From Tubiluchus corallicola (lineage: Eukaryota; Priapulida; Priapulimorpha; Priapulimorphida; Tubiluchidae), in the NCBI GenBank assembly GCA_030141605.1, contig JAQGDQ010000040.1:1-64000 (forward strand): 64,000 nt of DNA, given 5' to 3'. The position numbers were made by a program, and so were the translations under genes. The notes beneath the pieces are model-generated. The model made no database searches, was not told the DNA's origin, and saw only the letters and a program-made list of their open reading frames with translations. The stretch's first letter is position 1. Every line of letters begins with the position of its first letter. Positions 37,701 through 55,022 of this stretch are shown piece by piece.

Positions 37701-38594
37701 TTTGTAGTGGTGCACGATAAACTTTGAGGCTTGCTGTATTTTTAAAGGGTTCGTTATTTTAATTAGTAACTAACTGTAACTGTAGTTACTGTATTTTTTA
37801 AATTTAGGTGTCAGCTGTATGGTAATGCTCTGTGGATCCAGCTTTATCGGTACAATCAAATTAAAAATTTCACATAGCAATACCTTACAAAAACTGCTTA
37901 ATATAGAATAACATAGCATAAGTGAATGTTTTGTAGCACTGTTTTTACCAAACTGTGTCATCTTGATTAGAAGCTACAAAGACAATATCACCTTGTTCAT
38001 TATTAGCTTAAATACTGCCTTGCTCAGCAATTTGTACAACAGCTCAGTTCTAAACATATTTCGTATGCACTAATTTTTAGACATTGACTCACTGGCTCAG
38101 ATTTTGTGATACCAGGTATAGTATACAGCATTCACCATTATTATATGCTTGCTCACTGATTGCATAATTTCTTATAACCATTTTTTTATTTCACTTTCTT
38201 CTTTAGTTTAGTTGTCTAATTTTTGGCTTCGTTGTAGTTTGTCATGGCTGTGTGGTCTATTAATTAGTTTTATTGTATGTTATTTTTAAATTGCAATGTT
38301 AATTTTAATTTCCCTTTTGTCTTTTTAATTGCTATGTACCTTCTTTTGTATGAATTAATTGATTGATTTTACTGAACTACTTCATTATCACTCCATCCAC
38401 ATACTTGTGTGTAAACCACTTGTGTTTTGATCTACTGCTTGAGTCACTGCATTGAAATTATCAGTATAAAACATTTTGTTTAAAATCTTTTCAGATACAT
38501 TAGGGGTGGTTGGTTACCTACTTGGGCGCCTTTGGACCACGGACCATATTCACCTGTCTACAGGCCTGCAGCAATTCCTTGGAAAGAAATGTGA
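351..38594 (+). CDS. Filamin-family actin crosslinker, 3' part of gene (44 constitutive exons; 5' end outside window)
   Basis: Filamins crosslink F-actin and scaffold membrane receptors through tandem Ig-like filamin repeats. About 21 repeat ends are visible (GSPF, NSPF or RSP followed by a hydrophobic strand), alternating with VDAS-x-AG-x-G openings and FNG-x-x-VPG ends. Nearly every exon starts after AG in phase 1 and joins in frame to the next, giving about 2,325 residues up to the TGA at 38592-38594. The calponin-homology actin-binding domains and first repeats must lie before position 1. The C-terminus does not end soon after GSPFKxxV as vertebrate filamins do, and the hinge is very large. 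It could be orthologous to filamin/cheerio or to the insect filamin-like jitterbug. I cannot decide from sequence alone, so I give no symbol. Family assignment is certain; exact joins are predictions. Confidence 0.95.
1386..2571 (+). mobile_element. Tigger/pogo-like DNA transposon, internally deleted, in filamin intron 2
   Basis: The left end CAGTAGTCACCTC and the inverted right end CAGTCGTCGCTGC both continue into TTAATAGACTCAC. A TA dinucleotide flanks each end (1384-1385 and 2572-2573), as expected for Tc1/mariner-pogo insertion. Subterminal copies of TTAATAGACTCA or TTAATTGACTCA occur several times near the left end. At 1186 bp it is shorter than autonomous Tigger elements. It holds a broken transposase start and a short C-terminal-like stretch (MKQPTLKDFL, 2238-2267) resembling the PCNA-binding peptide known at the end of pogo transposase. 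Confidence 0.8.
1893..2158 (+). pseudogene. Frameshifted N-terminus of a CENP-B-type (Tigger/jerky) transposase
   Basis: ATG at 1893 opens MEYKRKDLTVKEKLKILEQY, like the CENP-B N-terminal helix-turn-helix of Tigger/jerky proteins, and stops at 1976. The next frame continues from about 1967 with GLKGAASQLKISQSTLGRIL, the rest of the DNA-binding motif, then a basic KRRRTGNKG stretch, and stops at 2156-2158. The DDE catalytic core is missing. It is a frameshifted, non-coding remnant. Confidence 0.75.
4467..4555. repeat. AGT/GGT/GGC trinucleotide microsatellite in filamin intron 4
   Basis: A run of AGTAGT, then GTGGTA and GTGGCA units, then AATAAT follows directly. It lies in intron 4 (3896-4663) and carries no gene; the rest of this intron shows nothing I recognise. 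Confidence 0.85.
6815..7190. repeat. Diverged tandem duplication (about 188 bp x 2) in filamin intron 7
   Basis: The block starting GTGTTAAATAAAC at 6815 recurs as GTGTTAAATAAAT at 7003. In both, TTTGCTT, a GTCATRA segment, AAAAAAG with GACTT or CACTT, and a TTTAAGTGTATT-like stretch follow in the same order. The second copy ends just before exon 8. No coding signal. Confidence 0.6.
7764..11490. other. First part of filamin intron 9, no gene seen
   Basis: AT-rich intron sequence between filamin exon 9 and the nested GPCR gene. I see no conserved coding stretch or clear mobile element. The GPCR 3'UTR on the minus strand probably occupies its right end. Confidence 0.6.
10637..10642 (-). terminator. 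Candidate poly(A) signal for the nested GPCR
   Basis: TTTATT on the + strand reads AATAAA on the GPCR strand, about 850 bases after its stop codon. In AT-rich sequence such hexamers are common, so this is only a candidate 3' end. Confidence 0.25.
11491..13320 (-). CDS. Class B (secretin/calcitonin-like) G protein-coupled receptor, intronless, nested in filamin intron 9
   Basis: One open frame of 609 residues from ATG at 13318-13320. An upstream in-frame ATG at 13366-13368 would add 16 non-hydrophobic residues; I prefer the inner start because MYRLAIISILIFSVYGF looks like a signal peptide. The Cys-rich ectodomain runs to about residue 225. A hormone-receptor domain near 110-203 contains PPTWDGLQCW, CPVHLTSYCPYYG and TWEVKWDTC. 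Seven hydrophobic segments lie near 230-255, 265-290, 335-372, 377-399, 416-440, 463-483 and 495-516. Family B signatures include WMFCECYYLYR (TM3), GWLFP (TM4), LRAVITMLPLVGFTYF (TM6) and LQGILVALVFCYRNHEV (TM7). Extracellular loop 1 is long (about 293-334) with three N-glycosylation sequons. It probably binds a peptide hormone and couples to G proteins. The ligand cannot be read from sequence; a calcitonin/DH31- or CRF-like receptor is likeliest. Confidence 0.93.
   Translation of the reverse strand: MYRLAIISILIFSVYGFVSDKVESPTSNVNKCPADEEDGKIIEQLKHKNGYCHIVDLGYVDYATYLDASYTFCYMELFQEDTLHLVWEYYNCPVFPSAFTLISNLTNINCRPEEKAQWYECVSTAADCCQEHIVSQIPKQSQGMCPPTWDGLQCWEKASAGDVVRGKCPVHLTSYCPYYGIAYSEKRCVAKGNLTWEVKWDTCRQAEREFTSYAECYNKSDVISQMVKTRLIIRDIVLGINVIFIMPAIIIFLYYKRLRQNRNIVHVNFLLSHLLSSILFITYDILIIYPYRERMGRNEIALDSRETAFMYNSSELKLNTTAEEANASVGFHDIGCVILTLFVHKYFMLTKYTWMFCECYYLYRVIISVFRRTPLTRLYLIGWLFPIVPVIVYIVARYLVNEYHKKCWANPAGNLEWILNAFGVASFILSIIFVAKVLHLIIHKLDEDTLDKIRGWKHFKKTLRAVITMLPLVGFTYFPTFYRPPCYTKGYHQYQIVDNILLGLQGILVALVFCYRNHEVRDCICGRRGFRARRGSQEWAFSQTDPPSRNVSLKRESLMLQSRRETLLATERASLAKESGDIFNGTPHKLPMSNGKQTIKGVENGSTCL
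13908..14840. repeat. Degenerate tandem array containing the CAG/CAA tract
   Basis: Flanking sequences of the triplet tract recur. GAATAAATAATCTGATGACATT near 14317 returns as GAAATAAATAATCTGACGACATT near 14483. TAAAGGCACTTCCTG near 14339 returns as TAAAGGCACTTTTTG near 14620. GTATTAGCAGGGTGAAAAT near 13932 returns as GTATTAACAGGGTGAAGGT near 14748. So there are about three diverged copies of a larger unit, each with its own CAA-rich core. Confidence 0.6.
13960..14320. repeat. CAG/CAA/CAT minisatellite (about 27-bp unit) in filamin intron 9
   Basis: Nearly pure CAA, CAG and CAT triplets; a higher-order unit of about 27 bases (CAACAGCAACAGCAGCAGCA plus ACATCAA) repeats between about 14036 and 14140. 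It opens long frames in several phases (poly-Ala/Thr on +, poly-Leu on -) that I do not regard as genes. It starts about 600 bases beyond the GPCR start codon. Confidence 0.9.
15021..19327 (+). CDS. Filamin hinge: Ser/His/Arg-rich low-complexity insert (exons 10-16)
   Basis: Constitutive exons: 15021-15377, 16285-16391, 17649-17773, 18152-18540, 18701-18841, 19206-19327 (exon 12 is the alternative one, listed separately). After GSPFLGV the filamin fold stops. About 400 residues follow that are rich in Ser, His, Arg, Tyr and Gln, until repeat sequence resumes in exon 17. Visible motifs are three copies of a TVTKS block (TTVTKSH in exon 10, YTVTKSA in exon 11, TTVTKSH in exon 13) and short RSQ-x-x-x-x-YDPS repeats in exon 14. 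Intron phases here vary (0, 2, 1), unlike the uniform phase 1 of the repeat exons. Vertebrate filamin hinges are roughly 30 residues, so this is a large expansion. It is presumably disordered and open to phosphorylation (inference). Confidence 0.85.
15729..16093. mobile_element. MITE with TA target duplication in filamin intron 10
   Basis: The ends are CAGGGTGTTTGAAAAGTCCCT and, inverted, CAGGGATTTTCAAAAGTCTCT, flanked by TA on both sides (15727-15728 and 16094-16095). It is 365 bp with no transposase frame, typical of a non-autonomous Tc1/mariner-type element. Confidence 0.75.
16622..16711 (+). CDS. Possible alternative terminal exon of filamin (premature stop in hinge)
   Basis: After a TTAG acceptor, 29 codons run in the phase left by exon 11 (phase 0): DYDPVFGTRYTDEIQEELLF, then nine more residues and TAG at 16709-16711. 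An AATAAA follows at 16725-16730. If used, it would end filamin inside the hinge and remove all later repeats. The composition (acidic, YDP) resembles hinge sequence such as YDPS in exon 14. Against it, the open stretch is short and could be chance. The constitutive transcript would skip it, joining exon 11 to 17649, also phase 0. Confidence 0.4.
   Translation, partial: DYDPVFGTRYTDEIQEELLFNTRTERTKF
17869..18031. mobile_element. Short inverted-repeat element with tRNA-like core in filamin intron 13
   Basis: TGATGGTATAAACCAA at the left end matches inverted TGATGGCATAAACCAA at the right end, and AATTAAATTTGA continues the match in both arms. TAA flanks each end (17866-17868 and 18032-18034). 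The centre, read on the minus strand, contains CTTGTAAGTAGAAAGTCCCT then GACTCAAATCC, resembling a tRNA anticodon arm and B box. It is a MITE or a SINE remnant. Confidence 0.5.
19458..30254 (+). CDS. Filamin exons 17-35: repeats after the hinge
   Basis: Exons: 19458-19560, 19755-19838, 19982-20119, 20223-20390, 21314-21478, 21715-21936, 22585-22681, 22836-22912, 23092-23238, 23425-23502, 23602-23739, 24050-24223, 26125-26268, 26825-27046, 27611-27784, 27997-28182, 28569-28790, 29263-29436, 30111-30254. Repeat ends seen include NSPFTVKVY, GSPFTILV, GSPFTCKAY, GSPFPCTV, GSPFLCQVY, GSPFRCEVY, GSPFEALV, GSPFYSEVY and RSPMTVHC. The VDAS-type exon is split once (22585-22681 and 22836-22912, phase 2 intron). 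The unit equivalent to 84+138 bases is one exon at 21715, 26825 and 28569 but two exons at 19755/19982 and 23425/23602. The donor at 24223 (GTGGTAAGC) offers two GT sites 3 bases apart. Confidence 0.9.
20391..21313. other. Filamin intron 20, no gene seen
   Basis: AT-rich intron; a TTAAATTAAATTAAATT low-complexity patch near 20920-20940 is the only local feature. No coding or mobile signal recognised. Confidence 0.6.
24224..26124. other. Filamin intron 28 with a perfect 12-bp inverted repeat and tRNA-like fragment
   Basis: No gene seen. GCAGCAAAATTT (24961-24972) and its exact inverse AAATTTTGCTGC (24988-24999) form a short hairpin. At about 25478-25512 the minus strand reads AGCCTGTAACCAAAAAGTTC then TTGGTTCGAATTTT, like the second half of a tRNA with a B box, probably SINE debris. 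Confidence 0.45.
28975..29165 (+). mobile_element. tRNA-derived SINE-like sequence in filamin intron 33
   Basis: TTAATGGCTAAGTGGATAGG resembles a tRNA A box with D-arm (TAGCTCAGTGG). About 45 bases later CCTTGGTTCTTTACTCC resembles a degenerate B box. Non-tRNA sequence follows to about 29165, as in a SINE body. I see no poly-A tail or clear target duplication. Confidence 0.45.
30301..30466. repeat. 83-bp tandem duplication in filamin intron 35
   Basis: TGTCGCGCATTTTCATTTGC at 30301 recurs as TGTCGCACATTTTCATTTGC at 30384, and the match continues through AATAATTAAACATGTGCTGC and CACCTACA in both copies with only a few differences. The first copy begins 46 bases after exon 35. Confidence 0.9.
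30844..38594 (+). CDS. Filamin exons 36-45: divergent last repeats and C-terminal tail
   Basis: Exons: 30844-30969, 31381-31527, 32098-32202, 33742-33966, 35149-35259, 36157-36339, 36859-37008, 37153-37320, 37482-37653, 38495-38594. The last repeats are more divergent: exon 37 starts GSPYHPKV, exon 39 holds RSPIEGHT followed by a Ser/Pro-rich insert of about 25 residues, exon 40 starts GSPHVTL, exon 41 has GSPFKVSV, exon 43 GSPFNLRI and exon 44 GSPFKICI. Exon 44 continues past the repeat with FDTQEELER. After a phase 2 intron, exon 45 adds a tail rich in Trp, Pro and Tyr (GGWLPTWAPLDHGPYSPVY) ending WKEM and TGA. In vertebrate filamins the last repeat is the dimerisation repeat; whether this one dimerises is unknown. 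Confidence 0.88.
33340..33516 (+). pseudogene. C-terminal tail of a non-LTR (LINE) reverse transcriptase in filamin intron 38
   Basis: One frame reads QTVAKVNICLYSYPRAICLW followed by NKLAPDIREI and runs to TAA at 33514-33516. The FPRT-x-x-x-WN-x-LP pattern is typical of the end of Jockey/CR1-like LINE polymerases. Upstream, in another frame from about 33240, QMILNIFDIVYHRIGIDLPT fits the preceding segment, so a frameshift lies between. It is a 5'-truncated, dead copy. Confidence 0.65.
34034..34370. mobile_element. PIF/Harbinger-like MITE in filamin intron 39
   Basis: The left end GGGGCCATCCAACTATAACT and inverted right end GGGACCATCCACATATAATG continue as GATACCAAGTTT and GATATCAAGTTT. TTA flanks both sides (34031-34033 and 34371-34373), the 3-bp target of Harbinger/Tourist elements. 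Inside, GTGTAGGTAGGTG and ATAATGTCATTATAAC occur twice. No transposase. Confidence 0.75.
34532..34702. mobile_element. Hairpin MITE in filamin intron 39
   Basis: The left arm contains TTAAAATAA, AAATGCCAGC, then CACTTAAGTATAGACATGGT. The inverted right arm contains TTAAAATAA, AAATACCAGC, then CACTTAAGTATAGACATAGT. The arms are about 48 bases each around a loop of about 75 bases. It lies 161 bp from the neighbouring Harbinger-like MITE. Confidence 0.7.
37654..38494. other. Last filamin intron (intron 44), no gene seen
   Basis: AT-rich intron separating the last filamin repeat from the tail-only exon. I recognise nothing else in it. Confidence 0.6.
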
Positions 38595-40256
38595 GACGAC
38601 TGTTCCATATCTGTGACATTCCACAGGATTCTGTGATATAAAATAGTTGTTTAATCAAACACTTCTGATTTGAATTGTTCTTTCTCCACACAAATCATCA
38701 GAGAAGAAACTATTCTGTTCTTGCAAAATTGAAATGTTTTTCCGTAAAAATTGCCTTTCGAGAGATGAGGTAACGTTGCGTCTTGCAATTTGGTCATGAG
38801 TTGCATCTGTTAGTAACAATGCTAGGTGTTTTGGTTTGTCCCCGACGAACCTATTTTCTCAGCCATTCCTCAATGTGCAAACAATTTTAGGCCAAGTTTT
38901 AGTATCAGAGAAATAATAAATATAGTTTAGATGCAGCTAGGCAAAACAGTATGTCATAGAATTTTAATCTAATGAAGTTAAGATGTCAGCTAATGTAGAA
39001 TCTTCACTATGTTGATTAAATTTAACATGGTATACTATGATAGATTAATAACTACAGTAATTAGGTTAAAAACAATGAAAGAATCAAAAGTATTTCAAGC
39101 GAGAGAAGCAATTACTTCGTATCTATCTCATAATGTGTTACTGGTTGTTGTTTAGCATTCCTTATTATAATCTTGTAATACTTTTATTACTGTACCTTCA
39201 TGTTTAAAGTAATCTTAACATTTTGTTATGCTTATTTGCTGGGTAACATTTTGACAGTAGATTTGTTTTGTCACAGATTTATATTTTTGAAATTTGTTGG
39301 GTGTCTGTCTGGAGATTGGATCTCTACACATTTTACTAATTTATAAGCTTTGATTATACCTCTTGTTGTCTTAGTTTTGATATTATTATTATTATTATTT
39401 ATGTGGTGAATTTTAGACGATTTTATTGTAACTTACCAAGTAGTCTAATATTATATCTTTTTGATATTATTGTATTCTCAAACTACCAAGGCAGCTAATA
39501 AAGTTTATTTTGAAGTAGTTAGTAGTTGCTTAAACAAGCTTTCTTTTTAATTTAATAAAAAACAACTACACAAACAAAGCACAAATGACAGTGTGTAAAC
39601 AATCTATTTTGTACAAAACAAAAAAACTATTTTTACAAATATGCATTTATGAAATAAATTTCTATGCTAATAAAATGCCACATTTCTGCTAGTTGACAGA
39701 CCCAGAAAAATTGCTGACAGACAGCTAATTTCTCAACACCCTTCGAAGACTTGTCATTTTAATAGTGAGTTAAATGTTAATACAATTACAGCATTAGTTT
39801 TATAGTAGTTAATAAATACGATCACAAATGACCAACTGTCCGTTAACACGTTGTATCCAAATTTATAATAGACTATTAAACAGTGAATGAATTATCTCTA
39901 AGTTATACTGTACAATATACAATTTACAACAACAAATTTTGTAACAGCTTTCAACAAAAAAAAAAACGGTTTGAAATCACCATTGGATGCGTCACCACTG
40001 GATAAAAGTTTTTTGTCCTTGTGCACAAAAATGCATCAACAGTTCAGAAAAATGTGGGCAATTATTTTATTCAGTGACATTTTGTATAAGTAAGTCAACA
40101 AAAGGTTTAGAATTTCAAGCCAAATTCTCAGCTACTAGTATTCAGTTAAGGGTTTTAAGTGTCACATGAGACACAAGTGACATTGACAGTCGGCAAGTTT
40201 GATGGCAATTTTGCCAAACTTGAATGCATTAGAAATGTTGCACAATACAACCTAAC
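38595..40256. other. Filamin and CUL4 3'UTR / convergent intergenic region
   Basis: No open frame of interest. The left part should be filamin 3'UTR (+) and the right part CUL4 3'UTR (-). Several AATAAA hexamers occur on both strands. Confidence 0.6.
39497..39509. terminator. Back-to-back poly(A) signals between convergent filamin and CUL4
   Basis: The 13 bases AATAAAGTTTATT carry AATAAA on the + strand (39497-39502) and, one base later, AATAAA on the - strand (39504-39509). The site is about 900 bases after the filamin stop and about 750 bases after the CUL4 stop, so it could end both transcripts. Other AATAAA hexamers exist nearby on both strands. Confidence 0.35.
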
Positions 40257-51693
<11,437 letters not shown>

Positions 51694-51713
51694 GCTCGCA
51701 TCCTCGCCTCCTT

Positions 51714-54700
51714 CTGTGTTTAAAAATCAAATTTTGGAAATAAGACTACTATATTAACACTTTTAGCATAACCTAAAGATATGTACGAGATTAATACATG
51801 TGACAATTTACTGCATTAAAATATAAACAAACACTAGCCATCAAACTGTGAAATGGTTTTGAAGATTAGACTGTTCAGCACTGTAAACTTGTGATTCAAC
51901 GTAGATGTTTAAACAAATTAACCAATAAGCTATAAAACACGTCTAGATAAATTGGCCCGCCGGTCACGTCATGGTAACCGTTAACTTGAGTGATATAGAC
52001 CATAAAACTAGAAACGTCTTTAAAAAGTCGAGACGCACTTTACAAAAGAGCAACAAGAAACCGCATCAAAAGCAAAGAGAAAGCAAGTCAAACATTAAAA
52101 GTCTTTCAGCATAATTCATTCTACATTTTACCTAATTTGTGGTACATATTCTGCCACACCGTCAAAATTATTTGGCAGGCAATCTCACAAACATTGGAAT
52201 AAAAAACGTGAACAAAAACACTATTTTTTCTGGAAGTCAGTAGTTGAGAGCTGAGATCAGCAGTACGAGATATCTTCGTTCTTCTTTTTCTTCTAAAATT
52301 CGTGATTTTATCAGGTTCTGTGAATTATATGTGAAACGCGATGTTGGCAAGAGGCAACATAGCAAGTCAGCAACGTGATGTAGATCGTGTTGTTGTCAAA
52401 GACTTAGAAAAAAAATTTTGCAAAACGTTTGAATCAAAACTGCAAACTTTTCATTTGAAATTAGTGCACTGCAAATTAAATATTATTTAAAATTGCTCTG
52501 CATACATCTACAATTTACCTAGCAATTAACGAAAAGAAAAAAATGTCCAGGACGATGTTATGATAAAGATAATCTGAAAGTGTGACAATTAGCACACATT
52601 TTCATGTGCGCCGGGTATTATTTTCCTTGACAAAATGCTAGAAGATTAATAACAATGCTTACATACTATCGTAATCTTGTTGAAGTATGATAAATGCTAC
52701 TTAAAAACATGATGAAAATGAATTCTTGTAGTTTCTTAGAAATTGTTCGGTGCGTGAAGTGGAGTGAAGTGTATTATACAGCATTATAATTAAATAACAC
52801 TTTCCATAATTTAAAGCTTTACTTGGATTTTACTCTTTAATGCCCTTTATTTTCTTTTATATTATAGATAGGTCTAAAATTATAGGAGGGTCGTAAGGTA
52901 TATGAAATAGCCCAACAATTTTTCACAGTCACCTATCCACTTACTGATCAGATTAGGAGTTGCTTAGAACTTCTGTTGCTAACTGTGATCACTTGGCTAT
53001 TGCCATAGATGGAATGGGCAAAGTCTATATGCAGGCTTTTTGCCACAATTATCTCTGTTGTTAAATTCTCTCTGTTGATCATTTTATCTCACGTTTTCTC
53101 GCATTTTATATTCATGTTTTTTCTTAAATGTTGTCTCTCTAGTAAGTTGTTTATTGTTTAGTCCTGTGCTTCTGCACCACGGTTTTCTTTTTTTGTTATT
53201 GTACTGCATTTCAATGTGCACCTACTTGTGCCTTTTGTTTTTTTTCATTATTTCACTGGCACAAAAAAGTTAGTCATAAGTTGCACAGGACATCTTTTAT
53301 AGTTATCCTTAAACTTCTCTTTATAATTTCTTACGGTAACATAACTGCATAACATTCCATATGTGTAAATGTCTCACGCAAAAACTCATTTGCAAAAATT
53401 ATTATTGTTTATGGCACAGTTTGACCAGAATTTTGTAATAACACAAAAAAATTAATTTCAAACACATTTACTTTTTACTTATACTGTATTAATTAAACAA
53501 TTTTTTATAACATGAATGTGTTGCGTGTTTAGTTAATTATTGCCTAGATGAGTAATTTATGCTATATAACGAAGTTGTATACTTTAACATAGATTAAGAC
53601 ACAGTTCATTTACAAAAGAATATTTGTATTCACATACATTTTTACAGAAAAAACGTGAGCAATTAATTACTGGAAAACTGAAATACAACAATATTCAACT
53701 TTGGACTATTATTACCACACACCATAAGAATGCACATTACATTGCAGGCGAAAAATATCTGTAAAATTAAATTTCCTTGACATGCGATTTACTGTCAATA
53801 ACTAGAAAAAACCAGTTTTTATAAAAACTATAGAAGGAATTGAAGCATCTTTTAAAGCAAAGTGTAATTGGAAAATCTATGACAACAATAATGCAGTTAG
53901 TACTAATGACAAATTAAAAATGGTTAAATTATTATTACTTGTTCAAAATTCCATGGTTATTATCTTGAAATTTCACAAAAATTCTTCTTAGTTATAAGTC
54001 GTTACTACTCGTTGAAACAATCAATAACGACACGGATATTAAAATCTGAAATTTAAAACTATACAACAAGATGAGACTATTAAGAACAAAATAACACTAG
54101 ATTCCTTTCTAGATAAGCTATACTCACACAAAAAATGCATTTACAGTATAATACATAATAATGATGACAAATATTTAACAGTGCTCAGGCAAATAAATTT
54201 AAATTGTTTGACAATTATGTTCGCATAGGTATCAGTTAAACCATGCTAACTTTGACAGTAATTTACAATTTTCTATTTACATAAAAATTTACAAGACTTG
54301 ATTTTACACATCATGTCAAAACAGACGCAACTTCAATAATTGTCATACTCCCTAGGCAAACACATTTAGCTACACCGAGCATTCAAACAACGTCAGAAAC
54401 ATTCGATCATTATTAAAAAATCAAAAATAATAAACACTTCCAGTGTTCAATTATTTACCCCTGATTGAGCAAATCTACATATTTTAGCAAAAACAGCATT
54501 TTATTGGGAACAACTTTGGCTAGTAATTATAATCCACCCTTTAAAGTTTAACAAAGCAAAACTACAATGCTTGTATGACTCAAGTACACTAGCAACATGT
54601 CAAATTGTAAAAGCGACTAGATAATTCTGCTATTCCTTGTAACAAACTAGTACAATTACTACTCTCATTATCAAACAATTGCTTTTTGTAATATGAAAAT

Positions 54701-55022
54701 AACAGTAACTCTTCTTTCTATTATCAGTGAAAACTTCTGGCTCATTGTAATTTTCTACAAACTGTTATGCACTGAATACATGTGTCACATCATGGTGTGG
54801 CATGTCAAACTACATTCCACATAACATCAAGCATTTTATCACCTTGCTCATCCTGCTTGGTTTCCTGGAACGGGATAGTCTAGAATTGCCAGCTCACAAG
54901 TAAAAAAAACTGGTCTGGTTTTTGGACTAGGATTCTTTGTTTGGATGCTAAAGTCACTAATCATGAAAACATTTTTACTTCAAGAAATTTCGCGAGATTT
55001 CAGAAATGGACTACATATTATT
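51714..55022. other. Intergenic region between CUL4 5' end and REV3L 3' end; no gene seen
   Basis: Both neighbours read leftward. The right end should hold the REV3L 3'UTR. The left end (about 51,714-52,420) should hold the CUL4 promoter and any 5'UTR exon, and a slightly less AT-rich patch near 52320-52400 could be the promoter (weak inference). The middle, 52,500-54,400, is AT-rich without recognisable coding or mobile sequence. Confidence 0.5.
54500..54505 (-). terminator. Candidate poly(A) signal for REV3L
   Basis: TTTATT here reads AATAAA on the minus strand, about 520 bases past the REV3L stop. It is plausible for a 3'UTR end but one of several candidates. Confidence 0.25.

Noticed and set aside
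51694-51713. Upstream ATG (reverse strand) just before the CUL4 start
   Set aside because: It is out of frame with cullin-4 and reaches a stop after a couple of dozen codons; the second ATG matches the family N-terminus.
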